Source of the DNA: CAZTII01 sp964613305
GTDB lineage: Bacteria > Bacillota_I > Bacilli_A > Erysipelotrichales > Erysipelotrichaceae
Length of the DNA stretch: 62,702 nt
Assembly (NCBI GenBank): GCA_964613305.1
Contig: CAZTII010000002.1
Coordinates: forward strand, 1 to 62,702
Direction: 5' to 3'
Positions 50,815-59,661 of this stretch are shown here, piece after piece (position 1 is the stretch's first letter; the number at the start of each line of letters is the position of its first letter). The notes below the pieces were generated by a model that made no database searches, had not been told where the DNA came from, and saw only the letters and a list, made by a program, of their open reading frames with translations. The translations under genes were made by a program, and so were the position numbers.

Positions 50815-52867
50815 GTTAGAAACGATTTATGCTTCTTGGTTAGGAAAGTGTATTGGGATTCGTTTGGGTGCACCGGTTGAAAATTGGCATCATCGTGATA
50901 TTGTAGCGACGTATGGTGAAATCAAAGGCTATGTTTGTGATTATCAACCGATGTTTGCGGCGGATGATGATAGTAATGGTCCTTTGTTTTTTGTTCGTGC
51001 ATTATTAAACAAGGAAGAAATTAGTGCAGAAATGTTGGGTAATCATTTATTAAATATGTTGAGTGATGGTCATGGTTTCTTTTGGTGGGGTGGTGAAGGT
51101 GTTTCTACGGAACATACCGCATATAATCGTTTAAAAAGCGGTATAAAAGCGCCTCAATCAGGTTCTATTTCCACACTTGGAATTACTTTAGCTGAACAAA
51201 TTGGTGGTCAAATATTTAGTGATTGTTGGGGATATGTTTCCTTAGGTGACGCGTCATTAGCTAAACGTTTAGCTGGTTTGATGAGTAGTGTTACTCATGA
51301 TGGAAGTGGTATCGTCGGTGGTGAGTTTGTTGCGGTTTGTATCGCTTTGGCTTTTTCTTGCGATGATGTACATGAATTATTAAATGAGGCACTTACTTAT
51401 TTTTCTGATGGTGACTATATTCATTGTGTTAAAGATATTATGACTTTTTATAAAGAAAATCCATATGATAGTAAAGCTTGTTTAGAATATATTTTAGAAA
51501 AGTATGATTATAGTTGTTATGAGGGAATGTGTCATATTATTCCTAATACGGCGATTATGATTTATGCGATGGTGTATGGCGAAAATAATTTTAAGAAAAC
51601 GATGTTGTTGTTAGTAAATGCGGGATGGGATACGGATTGCACCTTAGGTAATGTTGGTTCGATTATGGGTGCTCTTTGTGGTATTGATGGTATTGATCAT
51701 GATTTAATTATTCCGTTGCATGATGTTGTGTTATGTAGTTCTTTTTTAGGCTCTTTGAATATTCAATCGATTAGTCAAAGTGCACAGTTGTTTTATGATG
51801 TAGGTCGAATGTTGAAGGGTGAAAGTGTCATTAACGATGATGCGCTTTGGTTTGATTTTAAATTACCTTATGGAGTGTGTGGTTTTAAGAGTAAGTCGTA
51901 TCGATATAGTGAAACATCACTTGTGGTAGCTGATAATAAACTTCGTGTTGTTGTAAATCAAGGATTTAAGGGATTTAGTGGTATGGTATATGTAACGACG
52001 TATTATTTACCTTCTGATTTATACGATGCTCGCTATGAACCAAGTTTTTCGCCACTTGTTTATCCTGGTGAGAAAGTGACATGGCGAATTAATAATAATG
52101 GCTTACCAATCGAGTTTAAGCTAGCTGTAGAATATAGTGATGGTTCGATGACTGAAGGGGAAACGTTTGTTGTTGATGGGGTGATGGATGTTTCTTATGT
52201 GATTGAACGAAGTAGTAAAACGGTGGTAAAACTTTGTTTAATACCAACGTATTTATCACGTATTATGCATGGCGTGTTTATGATTGAACACGTTAGAGTT
52301 GATAGAACATTTGATTATATTCTTGATTTTAAAACATTAAAGCGATTGGATTATGGTTTAACATTTTCCGAAACACCTTTTTCTGAAGTAGAGACAGCGA
52401 CATCGCTTCGTAATAAATGTACGATTATTGATGGTAGTTTATGCGTTTGTGATGATTTTATTGTGTTTGGAGATAGTTTAGGTGTTGTTGGTGAGTTGGA
52501 AGGTACATTTAAAACTACGTGTAGTTTTGGTTTTTGTTTTGATATACAAGGCACTAATAAGTACCGTGAATTATTTGTGGAAAAGAATAAACTTTCTTAT
52601 CGCGTATTTAATAATGGACTTGTTTATTGTGAAGAAATTGGTTGTGTTAAAATTTCTGAATTTGAAGAATTCACATTGAAACTTCATCGTAATTATGGTA
52701 CTATTATAGCTAGATTAGACGATAGAGAGATGACACTACTGGTAGACCAATGTTTTGATTATTATGGGAGCATAGGGATTAAAACATACGAAGTTGGTTG
52801 TGTTTATAGCAATCAAATTACGGTCAAAGCGCTTTCTAGACGTTTGCTCGAGGAGGAAAGAACATGA
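50804..52867 (+). CDS. ADP-ribosylglycohydrolase (DraG/ARH)-family protein with C-terminal beta-rich domain
   Basis: The 687-residue protein has a DraG-like helical domain (residues 1-345). It begins with the short SWLGKCIGIRLGAPVE loop, has an acidic metal motif FAADDDSNGP near 51 and the second metal-site motif GWDTDCTLGNVGSIMGAL near 277-294. Together these hold the binuclear Mg2+ site. The C-terminal 330 residues are beta-rich with a jelly-roll look and match no family I know. Such enzymes cleave ADP-ribose bonds or related N-glycosides. Substrate is unknown; neighbours import and hydrolyse nucleosides, so an ADP-ribosyl or nucleoside-like ligand is likely. ATG 50804 follows AAGGAG. Confidence 0.78.
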   Translation: MKNKLETIYASWLGKCIGIRLGAPVENWHHRDIVATYGEIKGYVCDYQPMFAADDDSNGPLFFVRALLNKEEISAEMLGNHLLNMLSDGHGFFWWGGEGVSTEHTAYNRLKSGIKAPQSGSISTLGITLAEQIGGQIFSDCWGYVSLGDASLAKRLAGLMSSVTHDGSGIVGGEFVAVCIALAFSCDDVHELLNEALTYFSDGDYIHCVKDIMTFYKENPYDSKACLEYILEKYDYSCYEGMCHIIPNTAIMIYAMVYGENNFKKTMLLLVNAGWDTDCTLGNVGSIMGALCGIDGIDHDLIIPLHDVVLCSSFLGSLNIQSISQSAQLFYDVGRMLKGESVINDDALWFDFKLPYGVCGFKSKSYRYSETSLVVADNKLRVVVNQGFKGFSGMVYVTTYYLPSDLYDARYEPSFSPLVYPGEKVTWRINNNGLPIEFKLAVEYSDGSMTEGETFVVDGVMDVSYVIERSSKTVVKLCLIPTYLSRIMHGVFMIEHVRVDRTFDYILDFKTLKRLDYGLTFSETPFSEVETATSLRNKCTIIDGSLCVCDDFIVFGDSLGVVGELEGTFKTTCSFGFCFDIQGTNKYRELFVEKNKLSYRVFNNGLVYCEEIGCVKISEFEEFTLKLHRNYGTIIARLDDREMTLLVDQCFDYYGSIGIKTYEVGCVYSNQITVKALSRRLLEEERT

Positions 52868-53955
52868 AAAAGATTTTTGCATTGCTTTTATCTGTAATGA
52901 TGGTTTTTAGTTTAACATCATGTGGAGAAGCTAAACCTACAGCATCTGAAGCACCTAAAGCAGATGCACCAAAAGCGTTACGTATTGCATTGTTATTACC
53001 ATTTGTGGGTGACCAATCATATATGGATGTTACATATAATGGTTTGAAACTTGTTAAAGAAAAATATGGTGATAAAGTTGACACTAAATTAATCGAAATG
53101 GGTAAAGATGAAGCTGGTCATGAGCCTGCATTCTTACAAGCAGCTGCGGATGGTTATGATGTAATCATTTCTGGTAACTGGCAATATGAAGGACCAATGT
53201 TAAAAGTTGCGAAACAATATCCAAACATCAAATTCATTAACTTTGATTATGCTGATCCTGCAGCTAACAATTTACCAAACGTTTATGGTATTACTTACGC
53301 TACTGAAGAAATCGGCTATCTTGCTGGTATCGTAGCTGGTACTAAAACGAAAACAAACATCGTTGGTGGCATCGGTGGTATGGAAGTTGGTGGTATTAAA
53401 CAATTCTTAGGTGGTTATTTACAAGGTGTTCTTGCAGCTAATCCTGATGCTAAAGTTATTACTGGTTTCGTTGGTGACTTTATGGATACAGCTAAAGCGA
53501 AAGAAATCGCTCTTAATATGAACAAAGAAGGCGCTGATGTTATTTATCATGCGGCTGGTGGTGCTGGTAATGGTTTATTTGAAGCTGCGGCTGAAAAAGG
53601 TTTCTGGGCAATCGGTGTTGATACTGACCAATTTGTAAGCTTAGGAAAACAAGAAAAACTTGCGAATACCGTATTAACTTCTGCTTTAAAACGTTGCGAT
53701 AGTGGTATCTTAAATGCTATTACAATGGTTATGGATGGTACTTGTCCATTTGGTACTCTTGAAGTATTAGACTACTCTAAAGATGGTGTTGGTTTAGCTG
53801 AAAATGATAACTACAAAGCAAATATGACTGCTGATGAACTTGCAAAAGTATCTAAGCTTGCTGATGCTGTATTAAAACATGAAGTAAAAGTTATTAACGT
53901 TACAGTTGAAGAAGCTGAATGGGCTAACTTACTTGCTAAAACAGCAAAAAAATAG
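52864..53955 (+). CDS. BMP/PnrA-family substrate-binding lipoprotein (nucleoside-type ABC importer)
   Basis: The 363-residue protein has a lipoprotein signal ending LTSC (Cys20), an Ala/Pro/Lys-rich linker and a BMP fold: ALLLPFVGDQSYMDVTYNG, FINFDYADPAANNLPNVYG, YATEEIGYLAGIVAG and VIYHAAGGAGNGLFEAA, the PnrA hallmark. PnrA-type receptors bind purine nucleosides. ATG overlaps the previous stop. A terminator follows, so more receptor than membrane protein is expected. Confidence 0.9.
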   Translation: MKKIFALLLSVMMVFSLTSCGEAKPTASEAPKADAPKALRIALLLPFVGDQSYMDVTYNGLKLVKEKYGDKVDTKLIEMGKDEAGHEPAFLQAAADGYDVIISGNWQYEGPMLKVAKQYPNIKFINFDYADPAANNLPNVYGITYATEEIGYLAGIVAGTKTKTNIVGGIGGMEVGGIKQFLGGYLQGVLAANPDAKVITGFVGDFMDTAKAKEIALNMNKEGADVIYHAAGGAGNGLFEAAAEKGFWAIGVDTDQFVSLGKQEKLANTVLTSALKRCDSGILNAITMVMDGTCPFGTLEVLDYSKDGVGLAENDNYKANMTADELAKVSKLADAVLKHEVKVINVTVEEAEWANLLAKTAKK

Positions 53956-53981
53956 TTGTATATAGTTGCTTGATAACTATT

Positions 53982-54012
53982 GGCTCTATCAATGGATAGA
54001 GCCTCTTTTTTA
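53982..54012 (+). terminator. Intra-operon terminator after the BMP receptor gene
   Basis: A 9-bp perfect stem (GGCTCTATC with GATAGAGCC) around AATG, followed by TCTTTTTT, lies between the receptor and ATPase genes, as at the liv operon. Confidence 0.85.
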
Positions 54013-54030
54013 AGAAAAGCGAGGGGCATT

Positions 54031-55590
54031 ATGAGTGATATAATTTTAAAATTAGAAGATATTACAAAGATTTATGGTAATGGGGTAGTTGCTAATAAAA
54101 ATATTAATATTGATCTTAAAAAGGGTGAAATTCATTCCATTGTTGGTGAAAATGGGGCTGGAAAATCAACGTTGATGAAGGTTATTTTTGGTATTGAAAA
54201 GGCAACGAGTGGCAAAGTGTTTTATAAAGATAGTGAAGTTCATTTTACTAGTTCACAAGAAGCAATTGCCAATGGTATTGGAATGGTTCATCAACATTTT
54301 ATGTTGATTCCTTCTTTTACAGTTGCTGAAAATATTGTGCTTGGTAGTGAAGTGACAAATGGTGCATTTTTAGATGGTAAAAAGGCAATAGAAATTACTC
54401 AATCTCTTGCCAAACAATATAATTTTGATGTCGATGTAACTAAAAAAGTTAGTACTTTGACGGTTAGTGCTAAACAAAAAGTGGAAATTTTAAAAACGTT
54501 GTATCGTAAGGCGGAGGTTATTATATTGGATGAACCTACTGCTGTTCTTACTCCTCAAGAAACAGATGCATTGTTTGAACAATTGATTAAGTTTAAGGAA
54601 AAAGGTCATACAATTGTATTTATTTCACACAAATTAAATGAAGTAAAACAAATTAGTGATCGTATTACAGTAATTCGTCATGGTGAAACAAAAGGAACGT
54701 ATGATGCGAAAGATGTTTCGATGGATCGATTGACGGAATTAATTATTGGTCGTAAATTAGAAAGTAGTTTGGATCAATATCGTAAAGAAGTTGATAATAA
54801 AGAAGTTGTGTTTGATGTAAAAGATTTAAGTGTTACTTTAGGTGGTATTGATAAGTGTAAAAAACTTAATTTTTCAATTAAACAAGGTGAAATTTTAGGA
54901 ATTGCTGGTGTTCAAGGAAATGGTCAGGAAGAATTAATTAAAACATTGACTGGTTTAATGGATTTTCAATCTGGTGATATTTTATTAAATAATAAAAGTA
55001 TTGCGCCATTAAACATCGCTCAAAAGCGAAAAAGTGGTTTAGCGTATGTTCCAGAAGATCGTATGATTGATGGTTGTGCGGCGGATGCGACGATTTCCGA
55101 TAATATTATTTCAACGTATTATAGTCGCAGTGATTTAAGTGGAAAAGTGTTTTTAAAACAAAAAAACATTGATAAAGAAGCAAATAAATTAATTCAACGC
55201 TTCTCGGTGAAAACAAAATCGGAAAAAGAAGCGATTAAAGGATTATCTGGTGGAAACATTCAAAAAGTTGTGGTTGCCAGAGAATGGAATACAAAACCGA
55301 TGTTGTTTATTGCGGAACAACCAACACGTGGTATTGATGTTGGTAGTGCTAATTATATTCATCAACAATTAATTGATATGAGAAACAATAAGGCGGCTAT
55401 TTTATTAGTGAGTGCTGATTTAAATGAAGTATTAGCTTTAAGTGATCGCTTAGTTGTGATGTATGATGGAGAAATTGTAGCGTACTTCTCTGATGTATCG
55501 AAGATTAGTGAAAATGAGTTAGGATTATATATGCTAGGTGTAAAACGTCAAAGTGAAGCTGAAAGATGGGGTGCTGTGTATGAGCGCTAA
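54031..55590 (+). CDS. Nucleoside-type ABC importer ATP-binding protein (double NBD)
   Basis: The 519-residue protein has two ATPase domains. The first (about 1-245) has Walker A GENGAGKSTLMK, a degenerate signature around TVSAKQKVEILKTLY and Walker B ILDEPTAVLTPQE. The second (about 265-515) has a degenerate Walker A GVQGNGQEELIK and intact signature LSGGNIQKVVVAREW. This is the RbsA/NupA arrangement of nucleoside and sugar importers. GCGAGGGG precedes ATG 54031; an upstream in-frame start runs through the terminator and is rejected. Confidence 0.92.
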   Translation: MSDIILKLEDITKIYGNGVVANKNINIDLKKGEIHSIVGENGAGKSTLMKVIFGIEKATSGKVFYKDSEVHFTSSQEAIANGIGMVHQHFMLIPSFTVAENIVLGSEVTNGAFLDGKKAIEITQSLAKQYNFDVDVTKKVSTLTVSAKQKVEILKTLYRKAEVIILDEPTAVLTPQETDALFEQLIKFKEKGHTIVFISHKLNEVKQISDRITVIRHGETKGTYDAKDVSMDRLTELIIGRKLESSLDQYRKEVDNKEVVFDVKDLSVTLGGIDKCKKLNFSIKQGEILGIAGVQGNGQEELIKTLTGLMDFQSGDILLNNKSIAPLNIAQKRKSGLAYVPEDRMIDGCAADATISDNIISTYYSRSDLSGKVFLKQKNIDKEANKLIQRFSVKTKSEKEAIKGLSGGNIQKVVVAREWNTKPMLFIAEQPTRGIDVGSANYIHQQLIDMRNNKAAILLVSADLNEVLALSDRLVVMYDGEIVAYFSDVSKISENELGLYMLGVKRQSEAERWGAVYER

Positions 55591-56674
55591 AAATATGAAG
55601 AAAAAAATTAAATGGTCCTCTCCTCAAGTCTTTGAGTTGATTCGCTTAACGGTTTCGATTATTATCGCGCTATTAGTTACCTTTATTGCCTTAGCTATGG
55701 TTTCACCTAATCCGATGAAAGATTTTATTAGTTTACTTACGATGCCTTTAAAAGGTAAATTCTATTTTGGTTATGTATTAGTGAAAATGATTCCTTTAAC
55801 TTTTGCAGGACTTGCGACATTGTTGTATTTTAGAACGGGATTATTTAATCTTAGTACGGAAGGTATTTTCTATATTTGTGGTGTAATCGCGACGTATTTT
55901 GCGGTAACTCCAGCCTTTATTACCGGCAATAGTTTTCTGGATAGTGCTTTATGTATTGTGATGGCTGGATTATCTGGGTCACTTATCGCTTTAATTCCTG
56001 GGTACTTAAAAGCTAAATTCGATGCGAATGAAATGGTTATTTCACTGATGTTAAATAGTATTTTGTTTGGTATTGGTTTTTACATCGTTAAGGAATATTT
56101 AGCGGTTCCAGGTATTTCTGGTAATGCTTCTGCTCCATTTCCAGATCCAACTCGCTTAGCGATTATACTTGGTGGAACACAAGTTCATAGTGGTTTGATC
56201 TTAATGTTTATTATGGTCGCTTTTGTTTATATTTTGTTGTTTAAAACAAAGCTTGGTTATGCGATTAGAATGACTGGTTTGAATAAGAATTTCTCCCGTT
56301 ATTCTGGAATGAGTGCTTTTGCTTTATTTATGAGTGTTCATCTTCTTGCGGGATTTTTAGGTGGAATGGGCTCAGCAGTAGAACTTCTTGGTGTCTACAA
56401 TCGCTTCAGTTGGTCTAATCTTCCTGGTCTAGGCTTTACTGGTGCTTTGATGGCAATGTTAGGTAAAAATCATCCCATTGGTGTTATGATTGCGGCTTTT
56501 GGTATTAGTTATCTTCGTGCTTCTGCACAATTATTAGCGAATTCAAGTACGGTGATTGATGTTAAATTAATTTCGTTAGTTGAAGTTATTTTATGTTTAT
56601 TAGTTTCATCGCAATATTTCTTAAAAAATTGGCGGGAAAAACAGTTGTTGAAGGAGGGTAAAGACGATGAATAA
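55580..56674 (+). CDS. Nucleoside-type ABC importer permease 1 (BmpB/NupP-like)
   Basis: The 364-residue protein has about nine helices and the family motifs GLFNLSTEGIFYICGVIATY, FDANEMVISLMLNSILFGIG, RMTGLNKNFSRYSGMSAF and GLGFTGALMAMLGKNHP. It forms the channel with the next permease. ATG 55580 overlaps the ATPase stop by 11 bases. Homologues import guanosine, inosine or other nucleosides. Confidence 0.9.
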   Translation: MSAKNMKKKIKWSSPQVFELIRLTVSIIIALLVTFIALAMVSPNPMKDFISLLTMPLKGKFYFGYVLVKMIPLTFAGLATLLYFRTGLFNLSTEGIFYICGVIATYFAVTPAFITGNSFLDSALCIVMAGLSGSLIALIPGYLKAKFDANEMVISLMLNSILFGIGFYIVKEYLAVPGISGNASAPFPDPTRLAIILGGTQVHSGLILMFIMVAFVYILLFKTKLGYAIRMTGLNKNFSRYSGMSAFALFMSVHLLAGFLGGMGSAVELLGVYNRFSWSNLPGLGFTGALMAMLGKNHPIGVMIAAFGISYLRASAQLLANSSTVIDVKLISLVEVILCLLVSSQYFLKNWREKQLLKEGKDDE

Positions 56675-57590
56675 TATCCTATCAACGGTGTTGTCAACAA
56701 GTTTTATTTTTGTTGTTATTCGTGTTGGTGTACCTTTAATGTATGCTTCCATGAGTGCTTATATTGCTGATTTAGCAGGTATTCCTAATATCGCTGTAGA
56801 AGGTATTATGATTATGTCAGCATTATTTGGTGTTTATTTTAGTTCTCTTTCTTCTAGTGCTTGGATTGGCTTAGTTGGAGCTGTTGGTATTGGTGTTTTA
56901 TTTTCATTAGTATTAGCATTCTTTACGATGAAAATGAAAGGCAATCCAATTATGATTGGTATTGCACTAAACTTATTTGCGGCTGATATTAGTATTTATT
57001 TACTACTTATTTGGACTGGTAGTAAAGGTACTTCAGCTGGTTTAGCATCAAAAGTATTACCAACAATAACAATTCCATTTTTAGAAAATATTCCGATATT
57101 AAAAGAAGTGTTTTCTGGCCATTACTTTTTAACGTATGTATGTTATGCACTTGTTGTATTATTATGGATTTTAGTGTATAAAACACCTCTTGGTTTACGT
57201 ATGAAGGCGTGTGGTTTGGATGCTCATACTGCAGAATCAGTTGGTGTTCAAGTGGATAAAGTTCGTTTAATCGCTATTATCTTGTCAGGTATTTTTGCTT
57301 CTTTAGCAGGTGTGTATTTATCGATGGGTTACTTATCGATGTATTCCAGTGATATGACCGCTTCACGTGGTTGGATTGGTATTGCCGCTACGGCGGTTGG
57401 ACAAGGTAATTTTATTATTGTTATTGTTACGACGTTAGTATTTGCGATATCACAAGGTATTGTAAATCAATTAATATTAACGTCACTTCCGTCTGAACTT
57501 GTTAATATTATTCCTTACGTTTGTGTGTTGATTGGCTTAGTTGGCTTGTCAGTAAATGAATATCGTAAGCGTAAATTACTCAAGAAATGA
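56667..57590 (+). CDS. Nucleoside-type ABC importer permease 2 (NupQ-like)
   Basis: The 307-residue protein has about eight helices with APLMYASMSAYIADLAGIPNIAVEGIMIMS-like opening motifs (shortened: MYASMSAYIADLAG, NIAVEGIMIMSAL), KGNPIMIGIALNLFA and TPLGLRMKACGLDAHTAESVG. It pairs with the preceding permease, whose stop it overlaps by eight bases. The nucleoside hydrolase gene begins in its stop codon. Confidence 0.9.
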   Translation: MNNILSTVLSTSFIFVVIRVGVPLMYASMSAYIADLAGIPNIAVEGIMIMSALFGVYFSSLSSSAWIGLVGAVGIGVLFSLVLAFFTMKMKGNPIMIGIALNLFAADISIYLLLIWTGSKGTSAGLASKVLPTITIPFLENIPILKEVFSGHYFLTYVCYALVVLLWILVYKTPLGLRMKACGLDAHTAESVGVQVDKVRLIAIILSGIFASLAGVYLSMGYLSMYSSDMTASRGWIGIAATAVGQGNFIIVIVTTLVFAISQGIVNQLILTSLPSELVNIIPYVCVLIGLVGLSVNEYRKRKLLKK

Positions 57591-58540
57591 TTCCTATTAT
57601 TATTGATTGTGATCCAGGCCATGATGATATCATGGCCATACTTTATGCTTTAGGGCATAAAGATAAGGTGACTATTTTAGGTTTCAGTACAGTATGTGGT
57701 AATCAGACGGTGGATAAAGTTACAACTAATTTATGTAATGTTTTATCTTTTTTAGGTGAGAATTATATCGTTTCAAAAGGTTCTTCACAACCACTTGTTT
57801 TTCCTTTAGAACCACAACCTTTAGCTCATGGTGAAAGTGGTTTGGATGGCCCAGTATTTTCAAGTTGTTCTCTTTCTCCAATAAAACAAGATGCGATATC
57901 ATGGATGGCAGAAACACTAAGAAAGAGTGAGGATTTAGTGACTATTGTTGCCTTAGGTCCACTAACGAATATTGCTCATTTAGTATTAGAACATCCTGAT
58001 GTTATTGGTAAGATTCAATCGATTCGTTGTATGGGTGGTAGTGTTTATTCGGGTAATATTTTAGCGAAAGCAGAATTTAATTTTTATAGTGATCCACATG
58101 CGACGAGTATTGTCTTTAATAGTGGCATTAATATTGTCATGGCACCTCTTGAAGTTGGATTTAGTTGTAGTTTTGAAAATGAGTTGTTAGTGACGCTTAA
58201 AAACAAGGGTAAAGTGAAACAAATGGTGTATGAAATATTAGATTTTTATTGTGAATATCGTAGAAAGCGTAATGAAGCTTTTTCGCCATTGTTTGATTTA
58301 GCACCAATGGTTCATTTACTTCATGAAGAATGGTTTACTGTGACTAAACATGAAGTATCGATAGAGCTTAGTGGTGAAAAGATTCGAGGGATGAGTGTTG
58401 TTGATTTAAGGGAAGAAGTTGATTGTGGGGTTGCTGTTTTAATGGATGGTCATCGTGAGTTAATTATGCAATCGATGATGGATGTCCTTGATTCACTTGA
58501 CATTGAGGAAAATAACTTTTACAATAGAGTCAACAATTGA
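57587..58540 (+). CDS. Inosine/uridine-preferring nucleoside hydrolase
   Basis: The 317-residue protein opens with IIIDCDPGHDDIMAILYAL, the Ca2+-binding DxDPGxDD cluster of nucleoside hydrolases, then GESGLDGP, IVALGPLTNIA and MGG(S)VYSGN. The region NIVMAPLEVG has Glu where DVT-type relatives have Asp. It releases the base and ribose from nucleosides in the cytoplasm, fitting the importer just upstream (ATGA overlap). Its last codons hold the promoter of the next operon. Confidence 0.9.
   Translation: MIPIIIDCDPGHDDIMAILYALGHKDKVTILGFSTVCGNQTVDKVTTNLCNVLSFLGENYIVSKGSSQPLVFPLEPQPLAHGESGLDGPVFSSCSLSPIKQDAISWMAETLRKSEDLVTIVALGPLTNIAHLVLEHPDVIGKIQSIRCMGGSVYSGNILAKAEFNFYSDPHATSIVFNSGINIVMAPLEVGFSCSFENELLVTLKNKGKVKQMVYEILDFYCEYRRKRNEAFSPLFDLAPMVHLLHEEWFTVTKHEVSIELSGEKIRGMSVVDLREEVDCGVAVLMDGHRELIMQSMMDVLDSLDIEENNFYNRVNN
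58497..58525 (+). promoter_or_regulatory. Promoter of the lysine riboswitch-dap operon
   Basis: TTGACA (58497-58502) and TACAAT (58520-58525) with a 17-base spacer lie inside the 3' end of the nucleoside hydrolase gene. The start would be about 58532, just before riboswitch helix P1. Confidence 0.75.
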
Positions 58541-58700
58541 TAGAGGAGCAGTATTAAATAGTAAATAGGTGAGATGGTAATCGATGACCCTATTGAAAGG
58601 TGATATTGCCGAAGGGATACTTAGACATAAGTGTAGCCTGGGCCAAAGTAGAATATATTTTGGACTCCTATTTGTATAAGGCAAATAGAGGGACTATCGG
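58536..58700 (+). promoter_or_regulatory. Lysine riboswitch (L-box)
   Basis: Conserved lysine-aptamer blocks are present in order: GATAGAGGAGCA (P1 5' strand and junction), AATAGTA, TGAAAGGTGATATTGCCGAA, a P4 hairpin, and GAGGGACTATCGGTGG, whose CTATC (58694-58698) closes P1 with GATAG (58539-58543). With the terminator at 58722-58750 and dapA downstream, this is an OFF switch for lysine. Confidence 0.93.
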
Positions 58701-58721
58701 TGGACAAACTCAAACAAGGGT

Positions 58722-58750
58722 AGGTTGCATCGTTAGTGCAACCTTTTTAA
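58722..58750 (+). terminator. Riboswitch expression-platform terminator
   Basis: An 8-bp stem AGGTTGCA with TGCAACCT around TCGTTAG is followed by TTTTTAATT. Lysine binding should favour this hairpin, ending transcription before dapA. Confidence 0.9.
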
Positions 58751-58773
58751 TTGATGGAAAAGGAGAAATGGAA

Positions 58774-59661
58774 ATGACATTATTTCAAGGATGTGCTACA
58801 GCAATTGTTACACCATTTAATGAAGACGGAACGGTAGATTTTGATGCCCTACGCAATTTAATTGAATGGCAAATTAGTGAAGGTATTGATGCTTTGGTTA
58901 TTTGTGGAACTACTGGTGAGGCTAGTACCTTAGATGACGATGAACAAGTGGAAGTGATTCGTTTTAGTGTTGAGGTTGTGAATAAACGAGTACCGGTATT
59001 AGGCGGTGCTGGAACAAACGATACACGTCATGGTGTTGAGCTTTGTAAGCGTGTTGAGGCGGCTGGAGTTGATGGACTACTTCTTGTTACGCCTTACTAT
59101 AATAAGTGCTCACAACGTGGTTTAATTGAACATTATACAATCTTAGCGGATAGTGTTAGTATTCCTAGCATTATTTATTCGGTTCCTGGTAGAACAGCAG
59201 TGAATATTTTACCAGAAACAGTTGCTGAACTAGCAAAACATCCACGTATTGTTGGTATTAAAGAAGCAAGTGGAAATATTGCTCAAGTTGTGGAAATTGC
59301 TCGTTTAATTCCTGAAGGTTTTGCTTTATATTCAGGGAATGATGATATGGTGATTCCATTAATGTCAGTAGGTGGAATTGGGTATATTTCGGTATTAGGA
59401 AATGTTATTCCAAAAGATGCATCACTGATGGCAAGATCGTATTTAAATGGTGATATTGAAACGGCTAGAAAATTACAATTATCTACAAAGGCATTGACGG
59501 ATTCATTGTTTGCGGATGTTAATCCTATTCCAGTGAAATCAGCATTAGCGATGATGGGGAAATGCAAAGAAGTGTATCGTTTACCATTATGTCCACCAAG
59601 TGATGCGGTTAAGGCTAGAATTCGTAAACAATTAATTGAATATGGTGTGCTTCATGATTAG
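58774..59661 (+). CDS. dapA: 4-hydroxy-tetrahydrodipicolinate synthase
   Basis: The 295-residue class I aldolase has the Schiff-base Lys in GIKEASGN, the Thr pair CGTTGEASTL, the catalytic Tyr in LLLVTPYYNKCS and GNDDMVIPLMS. It condenses pyruvate with aspartate semialdehyde, the first step to diaminopimelate and lysine. AAAGGAG nine bases before ATG 58774 selects this start over 58768; any longer reading frame runs into the riboswitch and is not used. dapB overlaps its end by eight bases. Confidence 0.95.
   Translation: MTLFQGCATAIVTPFNEDGTVDFDALRNLIEWQISEGIDALVICGTTGEASTLDDDEQVEVIRFSVEVVNKRVPVLGGAGTNDTRHGVELCKRVEAAGVDGLLLVTPYYNKCSQRGLIEHYTILADSVSIPSIIYSVPGRTAVNILPETVAELAKHPRIVGIKEASGNIAQVVEIARLIPEGFALYSGNDDMVIPLMSVGGIGYISVLGNVIPKDASLMARSYLNGDIETARKLQLSTKALTDSLFADVNPIPVKSALAMMGKCKEVYRLPLCPPSDAVKARIRKQLIEYGVLHD

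Noticed and set aside
58600..58773. Longer N-terminus for dapA
   Set aside because: It would translate through the riboswitch and its terminator; the dapA family starts at MTLFQG-like sequence behind AAAGGAG.
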